A DNA stretch of 64,000 bases from Hymenobacter cellulosivorans (GTDB lineage Bacteria > Bacteroidota > Bacteroidia > Cytophagales > Hymenobacteraceae): contig NZ_CP095049.1 in the NCBI RefSeq assembly GCF_022919135.1, positions 6,023,001 through 6,087,000 on the forward strand, written 5' to 3'. Made by a program: the position numbers and the translations under genes. Below, in pieces: positions 35,606 through 44,486 of this stretch. How positions within the stretch are numbered: position 1 is the stretch's first letter; each line of letters begins with the position of its first letter. The notes beneath the pieces were generated by a model. That model saw only the letters and a list, made by a program, of their open reading frames with translations. It searched no databases and was not told the origin of the DNA.

Positions 35606-36322
35606 ATGCGCCCAGCCGATACCCGCCACCGTGGCCCCCACCCCAACGATACCCGGCTCTTTGCGCCCGAATGGGTACCAGTGCTGCGAAAGGCCGTCGA
35701 CGAATTATCCTGGCTGCTGACCCGCGGCTACCCACCAGCCGCCACCCTGAAGCTGGTCGGCGACCGGTATGCGCTGACTGAGCGCCAACGCTGGGCCGTG
35801 GGCCGCGCCGCCTGTACCGAAGAGCAGTACGCCGGGCGCGCGGCCACGCACCTATCAGCCGCTGACCTAGGCGGCCGGCCCGTGTCCATCGACGGTTTCA
35901 ACCTGCTTATCACCCTCGAAACGGCCCTGAGCGGCGGCGTGGTACTGCGGGGCCGCGATAGTGCCTTGCGCGACTTATCCAGCATTCACGGCACGTATCG
36001 GGCGGTGCAGGAAACCGACCGGGCCATTCGGCTGGCCGCCGCAGCCCTGCTGCGTCTTTCGCCCGGCCCGGTGCGGTGGCTGCTCGACCAGCCCGTGTCC
36101 AACAGTGGCCGGCTGGCGGCGCGCCTGCGCGAGCTGGGACCGGAGCTGGGTCTCCCCTGGACGGCCGAAGTAGTGATGAACCCCGACCGAAACCTGGTCG
36201 AAACCACGGATATCGTGGTAACCTCCGACTCAGCCGTACTCGACCGTGCCGGGGTCTGGCTCAACCTAGCCGCTTTGGCGCTGGAAGCCGACCCGCCGCG
36301 CTGGCTGCTGGATTTGGGGTAA
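35606..36322 (+). CDS. DUF434 domain protein
   Basis: 238 aa from the ATG at 35606 (MRPADTRHRG); an in-frame ATG at 35555 would add a cysteine-rich, unlikely leader. Recognisable segments are VDELSWLLTRGYPPAATLKLVGDRY and the central SIDGFNLLITLETALSGG with RDLSSIHGTYR; the C-terminal half looks like a nucleotide-hydrolase-like alpha/beta unit (TDIVVTSDSAVLDR). Family known mainly from archaea and some bacteria, function unknown. Converges on puuD with a 25-nt gap. Confidence 0.7.
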   Translation: MRPADTRHRGPHPNDTRLFAPEWVPVLRKAVDELSWLLTRGYPPAATLKLVGDRYALTERQRWAVGRAACTEEQYAGRAATHLSAADLGGRPVSIDGFNLLITLETALSGGVVLRGRDSALRDLSSIHGTYRAVQETDRAIRLAAAALLRLSPGPVRWLLDQPVSNSGRLAARLRELGPELGLPWTAEVVMNPDRNLVETTDIVVTSDSAVLDRAGVWLNLAALALEADPPRWLLDLG

Positions 36323-36347
36323 GAAAAAGCTCTCCGCGGCCCAGGCC

Positions 36348-37760
36348 CTACTTATTCTGCGCGCCCTGCTCAATCCAGCACCGAATCAGGTCCCGCTCTT
36401 CCTGGGTCATATTGGTTTTGTTGTTCTGGGGCATCGTTTTGGTCACCACCACGCGCTGCATGATCTTGTCTTGCAGACGGATAATGTCTTCAGGCGTGTC
36501 ATATTTTACCCCATTGGGGGCCGATTTGAATACTTCGTCGGTGGGGTTGGAGGAGTGGCAGCGCACACAGCGGTTTTGCACAATGGCATTGACCTGGGCC
36601 ATGCTCACGTTGGGCGTGCAGGCGGCAGCACCGCCGCCTGCCGCTTCTCTCGGCGGGGCCGACACAAAGGCCACCGCCAACAGAAACACCACCGAGGCGG
36701 GCAGAATCCAGACGGTGGCCTGCTTCTTTTCGCGCAGGTTCAGCCAATGCTTGACACCCGCCACGCCCAGGGAAATGGCAGCCAGAATCAGCCAGGGCTG
36801 ACTGTGGCCGAAGGTGCTGGGGAAGTGGTTGCTGACCATCACAAACAGCACCGGCAAAGTGAAGTAGTTGTTGTGCAACGAGCGGGTCAGGGCGTTTTTA
36901 CCCAGCGTGGGGTCCAGGGGCTGACCCAGCGTGGCGGCCTTCACCATAGCCTTTTGGGCCGGAATGATGGTAAAGAACACGTTGCCGACCATGAGTGTGC
37001 CCAGCATAGCCCCGAAGTGAATGTAGGCCGCCCGGGCGCTGAACACCTGGCAGTAGAAAAAGGCAAACCCAACAATTACCAGAAAGCCGAGCAGGGCAAA
37101 CCACATTCCCTGCTTCACCAGCGGCGACTTGCAGAGCACGTCGTACATCAGCCAGGCCACAATAAAGGAACCCACGCCAATGGCCACGCCCGTGAGCGGA
37201 GCCACATCAAGTACCTGGGGGTCGATGAGCATGGAGCCGGCGTTGAAGTAGTACACCACAAACAGCAGGCTGAAGCCCGAAAGCCAGGTAAAATAGGCCT
37301 CGTACTTAAACCAGTGCAGGTCGCGGGGTATTTCCTTGGGGGCCAGCTTGTATTTTTCGAGGTAGTAGAAGCCTCCGCCGTGCACGGCCCATAGGTTGCC
37401 GGCCAGCTCCTCGCGCACGTTGTCAGTGCGGTTGAGGGCATTTTCCAGGAACACGAAGTAGAACGAGGCCCCAATCCAGGCAATGCCGAAGGTGATATGC
37501 ATTAGGCGCACCACAATGTTGAGCCATTCCATCAAATGGCCTTCCCAAGGGGAGCCTTTGATGAGAATGTAAAACACGGCCAGCACATAAATAACCGTCA
37601 GTAGAATAAGAAGATAGGAGAAGCCTTGCATAGTCAGGCCATTTTCCCCTAGCTTACCGCCCCTTTTGTCGACTTTGGCGAAGCGTTGCAGTGCGTACGT
37701 TGCTCCCAGCAGCAGCACGAGGCCCAGCAGGAAGGCAGAAACCAGTAAAACTTGAGTCAT
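36348..37760 (-). CDS. puuD: Membrane-bound urate hydroxylase with C-terminal cytochrome c (PuuD-like)
   Basis: Likely oxidises urate to 5-hydroxyisourate, passing electrons to the respiratory chain rather than to O2 directly. 470 aa with about eight transmembrane helices in the first 375 residues, including conserved His in VRLMHITFGIAWIGASFYF and the GNLWAVHGGGFYYLEKYK motif. The C-terminal domain (about 390-470) holds one heme-c site, CVRCHSS, with Met ligands likely from the following loop. It is divergent from the allantoin operon, supplying its first substrate. The assignment rests on the DUF989-type membrane domain plus cytochrome fusion and on context. Confidence 0.88.
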   Translation of the reverse strand: MTQVLLVSAFLLGLVLLLGATYALQRFAKVDKRGGKLGENGLTMQGFSYLLILLTVIYVLAVFYILIKGSPWEGHLMEWLNIVVRLMHITFGIAWIGASFYFVFLENALNRTDNVREELAGNLWAVHGGGFYYLEKYKLAPKEIPRDLHWFKYEAYFTWLSGFSLLFVVYYFNAGSMLIDPQVLDVAPLTGVAIGVGSFIVAWLMYDVLCKSPLVKQGMWFALLGFLVIVGFAFFYCQVFSARAAYIHFGAMLGTLMVGNVFFTIIPAQKAMVKAATLGQPLDPTLGKNALTRSLHNNYFTLPVLFVMVSNHFPSTFGHSQPWLILAAISLGVAGVKHWLNLREKKQATVWILPASVVFLLAVAFVSAPPREAAGGGAAACTPNVSMAQVNAIVQNRCVRCHSSNPTDEVFKSAPNGVKYDTPEDIIRLQDKIMQRVVVTKTMPQNNKTNMTQEERDLIRCWIEQGAQNK

Positions 37761-37981
37761 GCAGGTAGAAACCGGACCCCGGCGCGGGGTCCTTGGAAAG
37801 GGTGGGAGAAATAGGATTTTTCAGTCCAGAACGCCGCTTTCCGGCAAAGAATCCGCCGTAGCAGCCTGCTAGGCGGAGTTTTTGGTCGCAGGATTACCGA
37901 GTGAATACCCGTGCCGCGAGGGAAAAGTCGTGGAAAACTGGCTTGGAAAAGCCTTCAATTTAAAGAGAAAGTCTCTTCCGT

Positions 37982-39319
37982 ATGCCAGAGGTAGCCATAA
38001 AAAGCCAGCGCGTGGTAGTGCCCGCCGGCGAGCAGCCCGCCGTGGTGCTCATCGACAACGGCCGGATTGCCGAGATTCTGCCCATTGACGCCCCGGTGAG
38101 CTGCCCCGTGGTAGATGTAGGCAACCACGCCGTGCTGCCCGGCGTCATCGACCCGCACGTGCACATCAACGAGCCAGGCCGCACCGAGTGGGAAGGCTTC
38201 AACACGGCCACCCGCGCCGCACTGGCCGGTGGCCTGACCACGCTCGTGGACATGCCCCTGAACTCGGCCCCGGTCACGACGTCGGTAGCCAACTTTGAGC
38301 TTAAGCTGGCCGCTACCCAGGGCCAGCTGCACACCAACGTAGGCTTCTGGGGCGGTATCGTGCCTGGCAACGCGGCAGAAGTTACAGGCCTCATTGAGCG
38401 GGGCGTGCTGGGCTTCAAAGCCTTTCTGACCCATTCCGGCATCGATGATTTCCCCAACGCTACCGAGGATGACTTGCGGCAGGTAATGCCCGTTCTGGCC
38501 CGGCACGGCCTGCCTTTGCTGGTGCACTGCGAGCTGACCACCGACGACGCGGAGTGGAAGCAGCACGACCCTCGCTCCTACCAGAACTACCTGGCTTCGC
38601 GGCCCAAACACTGGGAAGACGACGCGGTAGCCCTGATGATTCGGCTCTGCGCGGAGTTTCGCTGCCCCGTGCATATCGTGCATCTGTCGTCGGCTAACTC
38701 TATCGGGCCCCTTGCCGCGGCCAAGGCCCAGGGGTTGCCGCTGACGGTGGAAACCGGGCAGCACTACCTCTTTTTCAACGCCGAGGACATTGCTGACGGG
38801 CAGACCCAGTTTAAGTGCGCCCCGCCGATTCGGGAAAAAGCCAACAACGACCTTCTCTGGCAGGCTTTGCAGCAGGGCATCATCGACTTTGTCGCCACCG
38901 ACCACTCCCCTGCCCCACCCGACCTCAAGCAAATTGCAACTGGTGACTTCACCACGGCCTGGGGCGGCATTGCCTCCTTGCAAGTAGCCTTGCCGGTGCT
39001 CTGGACGGCGGCCCAGCAGCGCGGCGCCTCACTCCGGGACCTAGCCACCTGGCTCAGCACCAATCCGGCTAAGCTTATTGGGCAAAGCCAGCGGAAAGGA
39101 CAAATTGCCAAAGGCTACGACGCGGATTTGCTGATTCTGGACCCCGAGCAGACGTTTGAAGTCACCGCCGAGCTGATTCAGCACAAGCACAAAGTGTCGC
39201 CTTACGTGGGACGGCAGCTGCGGGGCGTGGTGGAGCAGACGTGGCTGGCTGGGCAGCCGGTGTACCAGCGGCCAAACTTCCTGGCTTTAAACCAAGGCCA
39301 GTTGCTGACGGGCCGGTAA
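37982..39319 (+). CDS. allB: Allantoinase
   Basis: Opens the hydantoin ring of allantoin to allantoate. 445 aa amidohydrolase-fold protein. Metal motifs DPHVHINEPGRTEWEGF (HxH), GFKAFLTHSG with the carbamylated lysine, LVHCE, and the late ATDHSPAP Asp are all visible. It is first in the purine operon allB-allC-allE-uraD-uraH-lyase. No canonical TAnnTTTG promoter was found in the 220-nt divergent gap to puuD, which contains a ggacccc / ggggtcc palindrome at 37775-37793. Confidence 0.95.
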   Translation: MPEVAIKSQRVVVPAGEQPAVVLIDNGRIAEILPIDAPVSCPVVDVGNHAVLPGVIDPHVHINEPGRTEWEGFNTATRAALAGGLTTLVDMPLNSAPVTTSVANFELKLAATQGQLHTNVGFWGGIVPGNAAEVTGLIERGVLGFKAFLTHSGIDDFPNATEDDLRQVMPVLARHGLPLLVHCELTTDDAEWKQHDPRSYQNYLASRPKHWEDDAVALMIRLCAEFRCPVHIVHLSSANSIGPLAAAKAQGLPLTVETGQHYLFFNAEDIADGQTQFKCAPPIREKANNDLLWQALQQGIIDFVATDHSPAPPDLKQIATGDFTTAWGGIASLQVALPVLWTAAQQRGASLRDLATWLSTNPAKLIGQSQRKGQIAKGYDADLLILDPEQTFEVTAELIQHKHKVSPYVGRQLRGVVEQTWLAGQPVYQRPNFLALNQGQLLTGR

Positions 39320-39355
39320 AGCTGTAGCGCGAACTTTGTAGTTCGCGCTACAGCT
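39320..39355. repeat. Perfect 16-bp hairpin right after allB
   Basis: agctgtagcgcgaact and agttcgcgctacagct are exact reverse complements around a ttgt tetraloop, starting at the base after the allB stop codon. No T-run follows, so it is more likely a palindromic repeat or mRNA processing element than a terminator, as the operon continues. Confidence 0.75.
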
Positions 39356-39394
39356 GGCTCGACCTTCAATTACAACCCTTTAACCCACTACTGA

Positions 39395-40657
39395 GTGGAC
39401 GACAACTACACTTCCCGGGCCGAGAAAATCCTGCGCCGCATTGAGGCCTTGGCCGCCATCAGCGAAGACCCGCAGGGCGTGACGCGCACCTTTGGCACGC
39501 CGGCCTTTTTGCAGGGCAGCGCCTTGGTCAAGTCCTGGATGGACGCGGCCGGACTAGCCACTCGCGTCGACAGTATCGGCAACGTGCGGGGGCGACTGGT
39601 GAGCCGCAATGCCGGGGCCAAAACCTTCGTCATGGCCTCCCATATCGATACCGTGGTCAATGCCGGCAAGTACGACGGGCCGCTGGGCGTGCTCATGGGT
39701 CTGGATTTGCTGGAGCAACTGGTGCAGACCCAGACCGAGCTGCCGTTTCACGTCGAGCTGATTGCCTTCAGCGACGAGGAAGGCGTGCGGTACCACACAA
39801 CCTATCTGGGCAGCAAAGTCGTGGCCGGCTCTTTTGACCCGCAGCTGTTGACCACAACCGACGCCCACGGCATTTCCCTGGCCCAGGCCATCGAAACGAT
39901 GGGCGGCACGACCCAGCTGCTGCCGGCCGAAGCCATTCCGGCCGACCAATGGCTGGGCTACTTCGAAACCCACATTGAGCAGGGCCCGGTGCTCTGGGAA
40001 AACAAGATTCCGGTGGCCCTGGTGACGGCCATTGCCGGGCAGCAGCGCGTGGAGCTGACCTGGCAGGGCATGGCCGGGCACGCCGGCACCGTGCCCATGC
40101 ACATGCGCCAAGACGCCCTGGCCGGAGCCGCCGAATTCGTGCTGGCCGCCGAGCAGTTTGGCGTAGTGAATAAGCACGAGCTGGTAGCCACCGTGGGCAA
40201 GCTCGACGTACGCTACGCGGCCAGCAACGTCATTCCCGGCGAGGTGGTCTGCAGCCTGGATTTGCGCAGTGCCGACGCGGCCCGCCTGGCCTCGGCCTAT
40301 GCCGAGCTGGAGCAGAAAGCCCAAGCCATTGCCCAAAAACGCAGCCTGACGCTTAATTGGAACCTGATTCAGCACACGGCCCCGGTGAGCTGCGCGCCGG
40401 AAATGAATACCTTGCTCAGCCAGGCCATTGCCGATTCGGGCTACGAAACCGTGCAACTCGTCAGCGGCGCCGGGCACGACGCGGTACCGATTTCGGCCGT
40501 GTCGCCGGCTACCATGCTCTTTATCCGCTGCTTTAAGGGCATCAGCCACAACCCGCTGGAAAACGTGGAATTAGCTGACGTGGCCGCGGCCGTGCAGGTG
40601 TCCGAGCGGTTTTTGCAGCTGCTTTTCTCCCATTACCAAACCACCCTCTCCGAATAG
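39395..40657 (+). CDS. Allantoate amidohydrolase (M20-family)
   Basis: Predicted to release ammonia and CO2 from allantoate, giving ureidoglycine. 420 aa with a GTG start at 39395. Di-metal peptidase M20/carbamoylase motifs: SHIDTVVNAGKYDGPLGVL, FSDEEGVRYHTTYLGS and HIEQGPVL; the substrate Arg region is KLDVRYAASNVIPG. Ureidoglycine as product fits the ureidoglycine aminohydrolase encoded 5 nt downstream. N-carbamoyl-amino-acid hydrolases share this fold, but the operon favours allantoate. The symbol allC is plausible. Confidence 0.88.
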   Translation: MDDNYTSRAEKILRRIEALAAISEDPQGVTRTFGTPAFLQGSALVKSWMDAAGLATRVDSIGNVRGRLVSRNAGAKTFVMASHIDTVVNAGKYDGPLGVLMGLDLLEQLVQTQTELPFHVELIAFSDEEGVRYHTTYLGSKVVAGSFDPQLLTTTDAHGISLAQAIETMGGTTQLLPAEAIPADQWLGYFETHIEQGPVLWENKIPVALVTAIAGQQRVELTWQGMAGHAGTVPMHMRQDALAGAAEFVLAAEQFGVVNKHELVATVGKLDVRYAASNVIPGEVVCSLDLRSADAARLASAYAELEQKAQAIAQKRSLTLNWNLIQHTAPVSCAPEMNTLLSQAIADSGYETVQLVSGAGHDAVPISAVSPATMLFIRCFKGISHNPLENVELADVAAAVQVSERFLQLLFSHYQTTLSE

Positions 40658-40662
40658 AACCG

Positions 40663-41409
40663 ATGGAAATTTCCGCCCTGACCCGCTCCGTGGTCAAGCA
40701 CAACCACGCCATTATTGCCCCCGACGGCTACATCAACAGCAACGTACCCGGCTGGACTGGCTGCACGGTCAACGTCATCATCAATGAGCAGATGGGTGCC
40801 CGCCTGGCCCAGACGCTGATTACCCTGCGCGAAGGCGGGGAGCTGAAAGGCCAAACCCAGGCCGCCCAGATTTTCTTCTATGTAGTGGAAGGCCAGCTGC
40901 AAGCCACCGTCGACGGCCAGGAAAAGACGCTCACGAAGGGCGTGTACGTGTACGTGCCGGTGGAGAAGACCTACCTGTTTCAGCATCCTTCGGAAGGCAC
41001 CCAGGTGCTGACGTTCCACAAAGTGTACGAGCCGCTGCCGGGCTACGAAACACCCGGCGTGCTGTTTGGGGCCCGCGACCTTGCCAAAGCGCCCATCTAC
41101 ATGAACGACGAGGCCCTGCGGATTCAGGAGCTGCTGCCCAACGAGCTGGGCTTCGACATGGCCGTCAACATCTTCACCTACGACATGGGCGGCCACCTGC
41201 CCATGGTCGAAACCCACATCATGGAGCACGGGCTGCTGTATCTGGAAGGCCAGGCCATCTATGTGCTCGACCAGCAGTGGTACCCGGTCAAGAAAGGCGA
41301 CTCTATCTGGATGGCGCCCTACTGCCAGCAGTGGGCCACCACCATGGGCAAGGAACCTTCAGTATACATCTACTACAAGAACGTGAACCGCTTCCCGACG
41401 GTGCTGTAG
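40663..41409 (+). CDS. allE: (S)-ureidoglycine aminohydrolase (bicupin)
   Basis: Converts ureidoglycine to ureidoglycolate plus ammonia. 248 aa, two cupin domains, predicted Mn-dependent. The N-terminal part (LTRSVVKHNHAIIAPDGYINSNVPGW) and the C-terminal metal-site region MGGHLPMVETHIMEHGLLYLEGQ are typical of the YlbA/UGHY family. It starts 5 nt after the allantoate amidohydrolase, so is tightly coupled to it. Confidence 0.92.
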   Translation: MEISALTRSVVKHNHAIIAPDGYINSNVPGWTGCTVNVIINEQMGARLAQTLITLREGGELKGQTQAAQIFFYVVEGQLQATVDGQEKTLTKGVYVYVPVEKTYLFQHPSEGTQVLTFHKVYEPLPGYETPGVLFGARDLAKAPIYMNDEALRIQELLPNELGFDMAVNIFTYDMGGHLPMVETHIMEHGLLYLEGQAIYVLDQQWYPVKKGDSIWMAPYCQQWATTMGKEPSVYIYYKNVNRFPTVL

Positions 41410-41491
41410 TCATAGTTTCGGCTATTTTATACAGGTCGACAGGACGGTCTACTGACTTTGGCAAACCGGTTCTGCTATTGAGCTACACCCC

Positions 41492-41998
41492 ATGACTCTT
41501 TCCGAACTCAATTCCCTCCCCGCCCCAGCCCGCGCTGAGGCCCTGGCCAAGTGCTGCGGGGCCACGGCCTGGGTGCAGCAACTAAACGTCGCCTTTCCCA
41601 TAGTCGACTCCGACACGCTGTTTCAGCAGGCCCAGGATATCTGGCACCGCCTCTGCGAAGCCGACTGGCGCGAGGCTTTTACCCACCACCCCAAAATCGG
41701 GGATGTCAACTCGCTCAAGGAGAAATTTGCCAGCACCAGCCAGTGGGCCGAGGGCGAGCAGGGTGCTGTCAAGCAGGCTTCCCAGGAAACGCTGGAAGCT
41801 TTGGCGGCCGGCAACAACGCGTACGAGCAGAAGTTCGGTTACATCTTTATTGTGTGCGCCACGGGGAAGTCGGCTGAGGAAATGCTGGCTTTGCTGCAGG
41901 CTCGGCTGCCCAATTCGCCCGAGCAGGAAATCCGCGTGGCCATGGCCGAGCAGGACAAAATCACCCGCCTCCGCCTCAAAAAACTCTTAGCCGCATGA
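41492..41998 (+). CDS. uraD: OHCU decarboxylase
   Basis: Decarboxylates 2-oxo-4-hydroxy-4-carboxy-5-ureidoimidazoline to (S)-allantoin. 168 aa, helical. The family motifs HHPKIGD, a SQWAEGEQ segment and NAYEQKFGYIFIVCATGKS are present. Its stop overlaps the uraH start by 4 nt (ATGA), a translational coupling of consecutive pathway steps. Confidence 0.94.
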   Translation: MTLSELNSLPAPARAEALAKCCGATAWVQQLNVAFPIVDSDTLFQQAQDIWHRLCEADWREAFTHHPKIGDVNSLKEKFASTSQWAEGEQGAVKQASQETLEALAAGNNAYEQKFGYIFIVCATGKSAEEMLALLQARLPNSPEQEIRVAMAEQDKITRLRLKKLLAA

Positions 41999-42336
41999 GC
42001 CAGATTACCACCCACATCCTGGACACTACCCTGGGCCGCCCGGCGCAGGGCGTTACCATCGCCCTATCGGGCCTGCTGGAAACTGATACCTGGCAGGAGC
42101 TGGCCCGGGGCCGCACCAACCCCGATGGCCGCATCCCCGATTTGTTGCCCAAAGACCAGCAGTTGCCGCTAGGCACTTACAAAATGAAGTTTTTCACCCA
42201 GGAATACTTCGAGCAGCAGGGCACCACCATCTTCTACCCCTTCGTCGAAATCGTCTTCAACGTGCTGGCCGCCGAGCACTACCACATTCCACTGTTGCTC
42301 AATCCTTTTGGTTACAGCACCTACCGCGGCAGCTGA
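41995..42336 (+). CDS. uraH: 5-hydroxyisourate hydrolase (transthyretin-like)
   Basis: Hydrolyses 5-hydroxyisourate made by PuuD. 113 aa, normal length. Conserved His/Arg motifs of the family are visible: ITTHILDTTLGRPAQG, ARGRTNPDGRI and the C-terminal YRGS signature. It overlaps uraD at its start codon. Confidence 0.95.
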   Translation: MSQITTHILDTTLGRPAQGVTIALSGLLETDTWQELARGRTNPDGRIPDLLPKDQQLPLGTYKMKFFTQEYFEQQGTTIFYPFVEIVFNVLAAEHYHIPLLLNPFGYSTYRGS

Positions 42337-42357
42337 GCATCCCGGCAATATATTGTA

Positions 42358-42385
42358 GTCATGTCGAGCCTGAGCGAGACATGAC
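42358..42385. repeat. GTCATG-core palindrome between uraH and the lyase gene
   Basis: gtcatgtc (42358-42365) and gacatgac (42378-42385) flank a 12-nt loop. The same core appears at 13012-13054, 22870-22910 and 52663-52758. Confidence 0.5.
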
Positions 42386-42430
42386 GCTCTAAGCCTTTTC
42401 AAACCTGCAATTCCCGCCTTTTTCTCCCGT

Positions 42431-43864
42431 ATGAAACTCAGCTTACAAGACACCGACAAAACCCAGCTGCTCGACCAGCTGGGCGTGGCCAACCGTCACT
42501 TTCAGCAAACTTACCCCGGCGACAAACCCGACCGGCAGCCGGTGCACACTGTGTACGGTGGGGCCAACCTGTTTAAATCGGACACCTGCGTGCGCATGGG
42601 CGACATTGCCCTGAACAACCTGCGTACCTACGCACCCAACTTCGCCGAGCTGGCCCGCGTGCTCCAGCTCAAGGGCTATGAGCACCTGCCTACGCTTGAG
42701 AAAGACATTCAGGCTTTGACCCAGCGCCTTGATGCCATGAGCGAGCAGGAGCGCAAGCAGGAGCACGCCTGGCTTTCGTACTCGGTGTATAACAAGATTA
42801 TCAAGAAGCTGCAGCGCGAAGCCGTGGAAGACTTCCGGGTCGACTTCGAGGACGGCTTCGGCAACCGCCCCGACGCGGAAGAAGACGAAACCGCCGTGCG
42901 CGCCGCCCAGGAGGTGGCTAAGGGCATGCAAAACGGCACATTGTCGCCCTTCATCGGCATCCGCATTAAGCCCTTTACCGAGGATTTGAAGACCCGCGGC
43001 GTCCGTACGCTCGACATCTTCCTGACCACCCTGCTCGAAGCCACCGGCGGCCAGTTGCCCGACAACTTTGTGGTAATGCTGCCCAAGGTGACCATTCCGG
43101 AGCAGATGACCACGATGGTGCGCCTGTTTGAGCTGCTGGAAAAGGCCAACAACCTCGCGCCCGGCACCCTGAAGATGGAAACCATGGTGGAGGCCACCCA
43201 AATCATCATGGACGAGGAAGGCCGCAACCCCTTGATGCGCATCATCCGGGCCAGTGAGGGCCGCTGCATAGCGGCCCACTTCGGCACTTACGACTACACT
43301 GCCTCGGCCGGCATTACGGCCAAGTACCAGACCATGGCCCACCCCGTCTGCGACTTTGCCCACCACATGACCAAGGTGGCTTTGGGCGGCACCGGCATCT
43401 TCCTCTCCGACGGGGCTACCAACGTGATGCCCATCGGTCCCCACCGCGGCGACAACCTGAGCTTCGAGCAGCTCAAGGAAAACCGCGACTCGGTGCACAA
43501 CGCCTGGCGCCAGGGCTTCCACCATACCACCCACTCCCTCATCAATGGCCTCTACCAGGGCTGGGACCTGAACCCGGCCCAACTGCCGATGCGCTACGCG
43601 GCTACCTATAACTTCTTCCTGAGCTCCTACGACGACGCGGTGCACCGCCTGAAAACCTTCGTAGAGCGGGCCGCCATTTCCACCCTCACCGGCGACATCT
43701 TCGACGATGCTGCCACCGGCCAGGGCCTGCTCAACTTCTTCCTCAAAGCAATGAACTGCGGCGCCATCACGGAAGAAGAAGTGCTGGCTACGGGCCTGAC
43801 GCTGGAAGAAATCCATACCCGCTCCTTCTTCCGCATCCTGGAGGGCCGGCGGCAAAAAGAGTAA
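42431..43864 (+). CDS. CitE/HpcH- or malate-synthase-like lyase family protein (DUF6986-like)
   Basis: 477 aa, soluble, last gene of the purine operon. VDFEDGFGNRPDAEEDE and GIRIKPFTEDL fit a TIM-barrel C-C lyase of the HpcH/HpaI / CitE / malate synthase superfamily: an acidic metal site near 145-155 and a conserved Arg. FVVMLPKV and LKMETMVEATQIIMDE supply the Glu-containing strand, and SEGRCIAAHFGTYDYTAS resembles the loop of CitE-like enzymes. Relatives are sometimes labelled phosphoenolpyruvate kinase or aldolase without, to my knowledge, a proven reaction. From context it may handle glyoxylate or ureidoglycolate; that is inference. A terminator follows. Confidence 0.75.
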   Translation: MKLSLQDTDKTQLLDQLGVANRHFQQTYPGDKPDRQPVHTVYGGANLFKSDTCVRMGDIALNNLRTYAPNFAELARVLQLKGYEHLPTLEKDIQALTQRLDAMSEQERKQEHAWLSYSVYNKIIKKLQREAVEDFRVDFEDGFGNRPDAEEDETAVRAAQEVAKGMQNGTLSPFIGIRIKPFTEDLKTRGVRTLDIFLTTLLEATGGQLPDNFVVMLPKVTIPEQMTTMVRLFELLEKANNLAPGTLKMETMVEATQIIMDEEGRNPLMRIIRASEGRCIAAHFGTYDYTASAGITAKYQTMAHPVCDFAHHMTKVALGGTGIFLSDGATNVMPIGPHRGDNLSFEQLKENRDSVHNAWRQGFHHTTHSLINGLYQGWDLNPAQLPMRYAATYNFFLSSYDDAVHRLKTFVERAAISTLTGDIFDDAATGQGLLNFFLKAMNCGAITEEEVLATGLTLEEIHTRSFFRILEGRRQKE

Positions 43865-43890
43865 AGCGTCCGACTCATTTTGACACTCAC

Positions 43891-43926
43891 CCCGTCAGCC
43901 ATTTCCGAATGGTTGACGGGCTTTTT
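43891..43926 (+). terminator. Intrinsic terminator of the purine operon
   Basis: cccgtcagccatt pairs with aatggttgacggg (13 pairs with one G-U) around a short loop, followed by cttttttat. It lies 27 nt after the last stop codon. Confidence 0.88.
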
Positions 43927-43927
43927 T

Positions 43928-44486
43928 ATGGCTAATTACTGCATCCTCCTGGTTGATTCCGGCAAGTAGTTTATACTAAGTCTTACTTATTACAGAAAGC
44001 CTGCAACGAGCTTATAATTACTAATTAGAAAGATTTAAGGCCGCATTAAAAGGCTTTCATACTGGAATATAATAACAATTTTTCACCTTAAAATAGGTAG
44101 CCATAAAGACATATATTAAAATATATATTATTGTTATTCATGCCTTTAAACACGCTATTTAATTAAAATTAAAGGTTGGTTAAAGTTGTTTTTTGCCAGT
44201 ATTTATCAATTTTTTATAACAATTTTCTTTCACCGTTTTCTAATATCTTTTTAACAAGAATCTAATAACCTTATAATACTCCTTTAATTCTACCCCCGTA
44301 TTAAGGCTATACATTTGCAATACCAATTTTAACTTTCTGATTACGAAGTTCTTTTTGTTGACCCGCCAGATTAGAAACCTCTTTAATCCCGGGCCAATTG
44401 CATCGGGCTCTAGGTAGCCGGTTCTGCTTTCTGCCTTCCTGCTATTCCTTTCCATTTCGCGGCTTTCGGGCCGCGCCGGAATTCTC
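43928..44486. other. AT-rich intergenic island upstream of the SulP-carbonic anhydrase gene
   Basis: About 560 nt without a credible gene. From about 43930 to 44340 the DNA is very AT-rich (for example 44081-44180) in an otherwise GC-rich window, with local palindromes such as aatatatattatt. A minus-strand frame at 44240-44530 has low-complexity composition and is not convincing. It may be a regulatory or silenced region, or the scar of a lost element. Confidence 0.6.
44283..44317 (+). promoter_or_regulatory. Candidate promoter of the SulP-carbonic anhydrase gene
   Basis: TACATTTG at 44310-44317 matches the TAnnTTTG box. A TTTA at 44283-44286 sits 23 nt upstream as an imperfect -33 element. 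The leader to the ATG would be about 165 nt. Confidence 0.4.
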
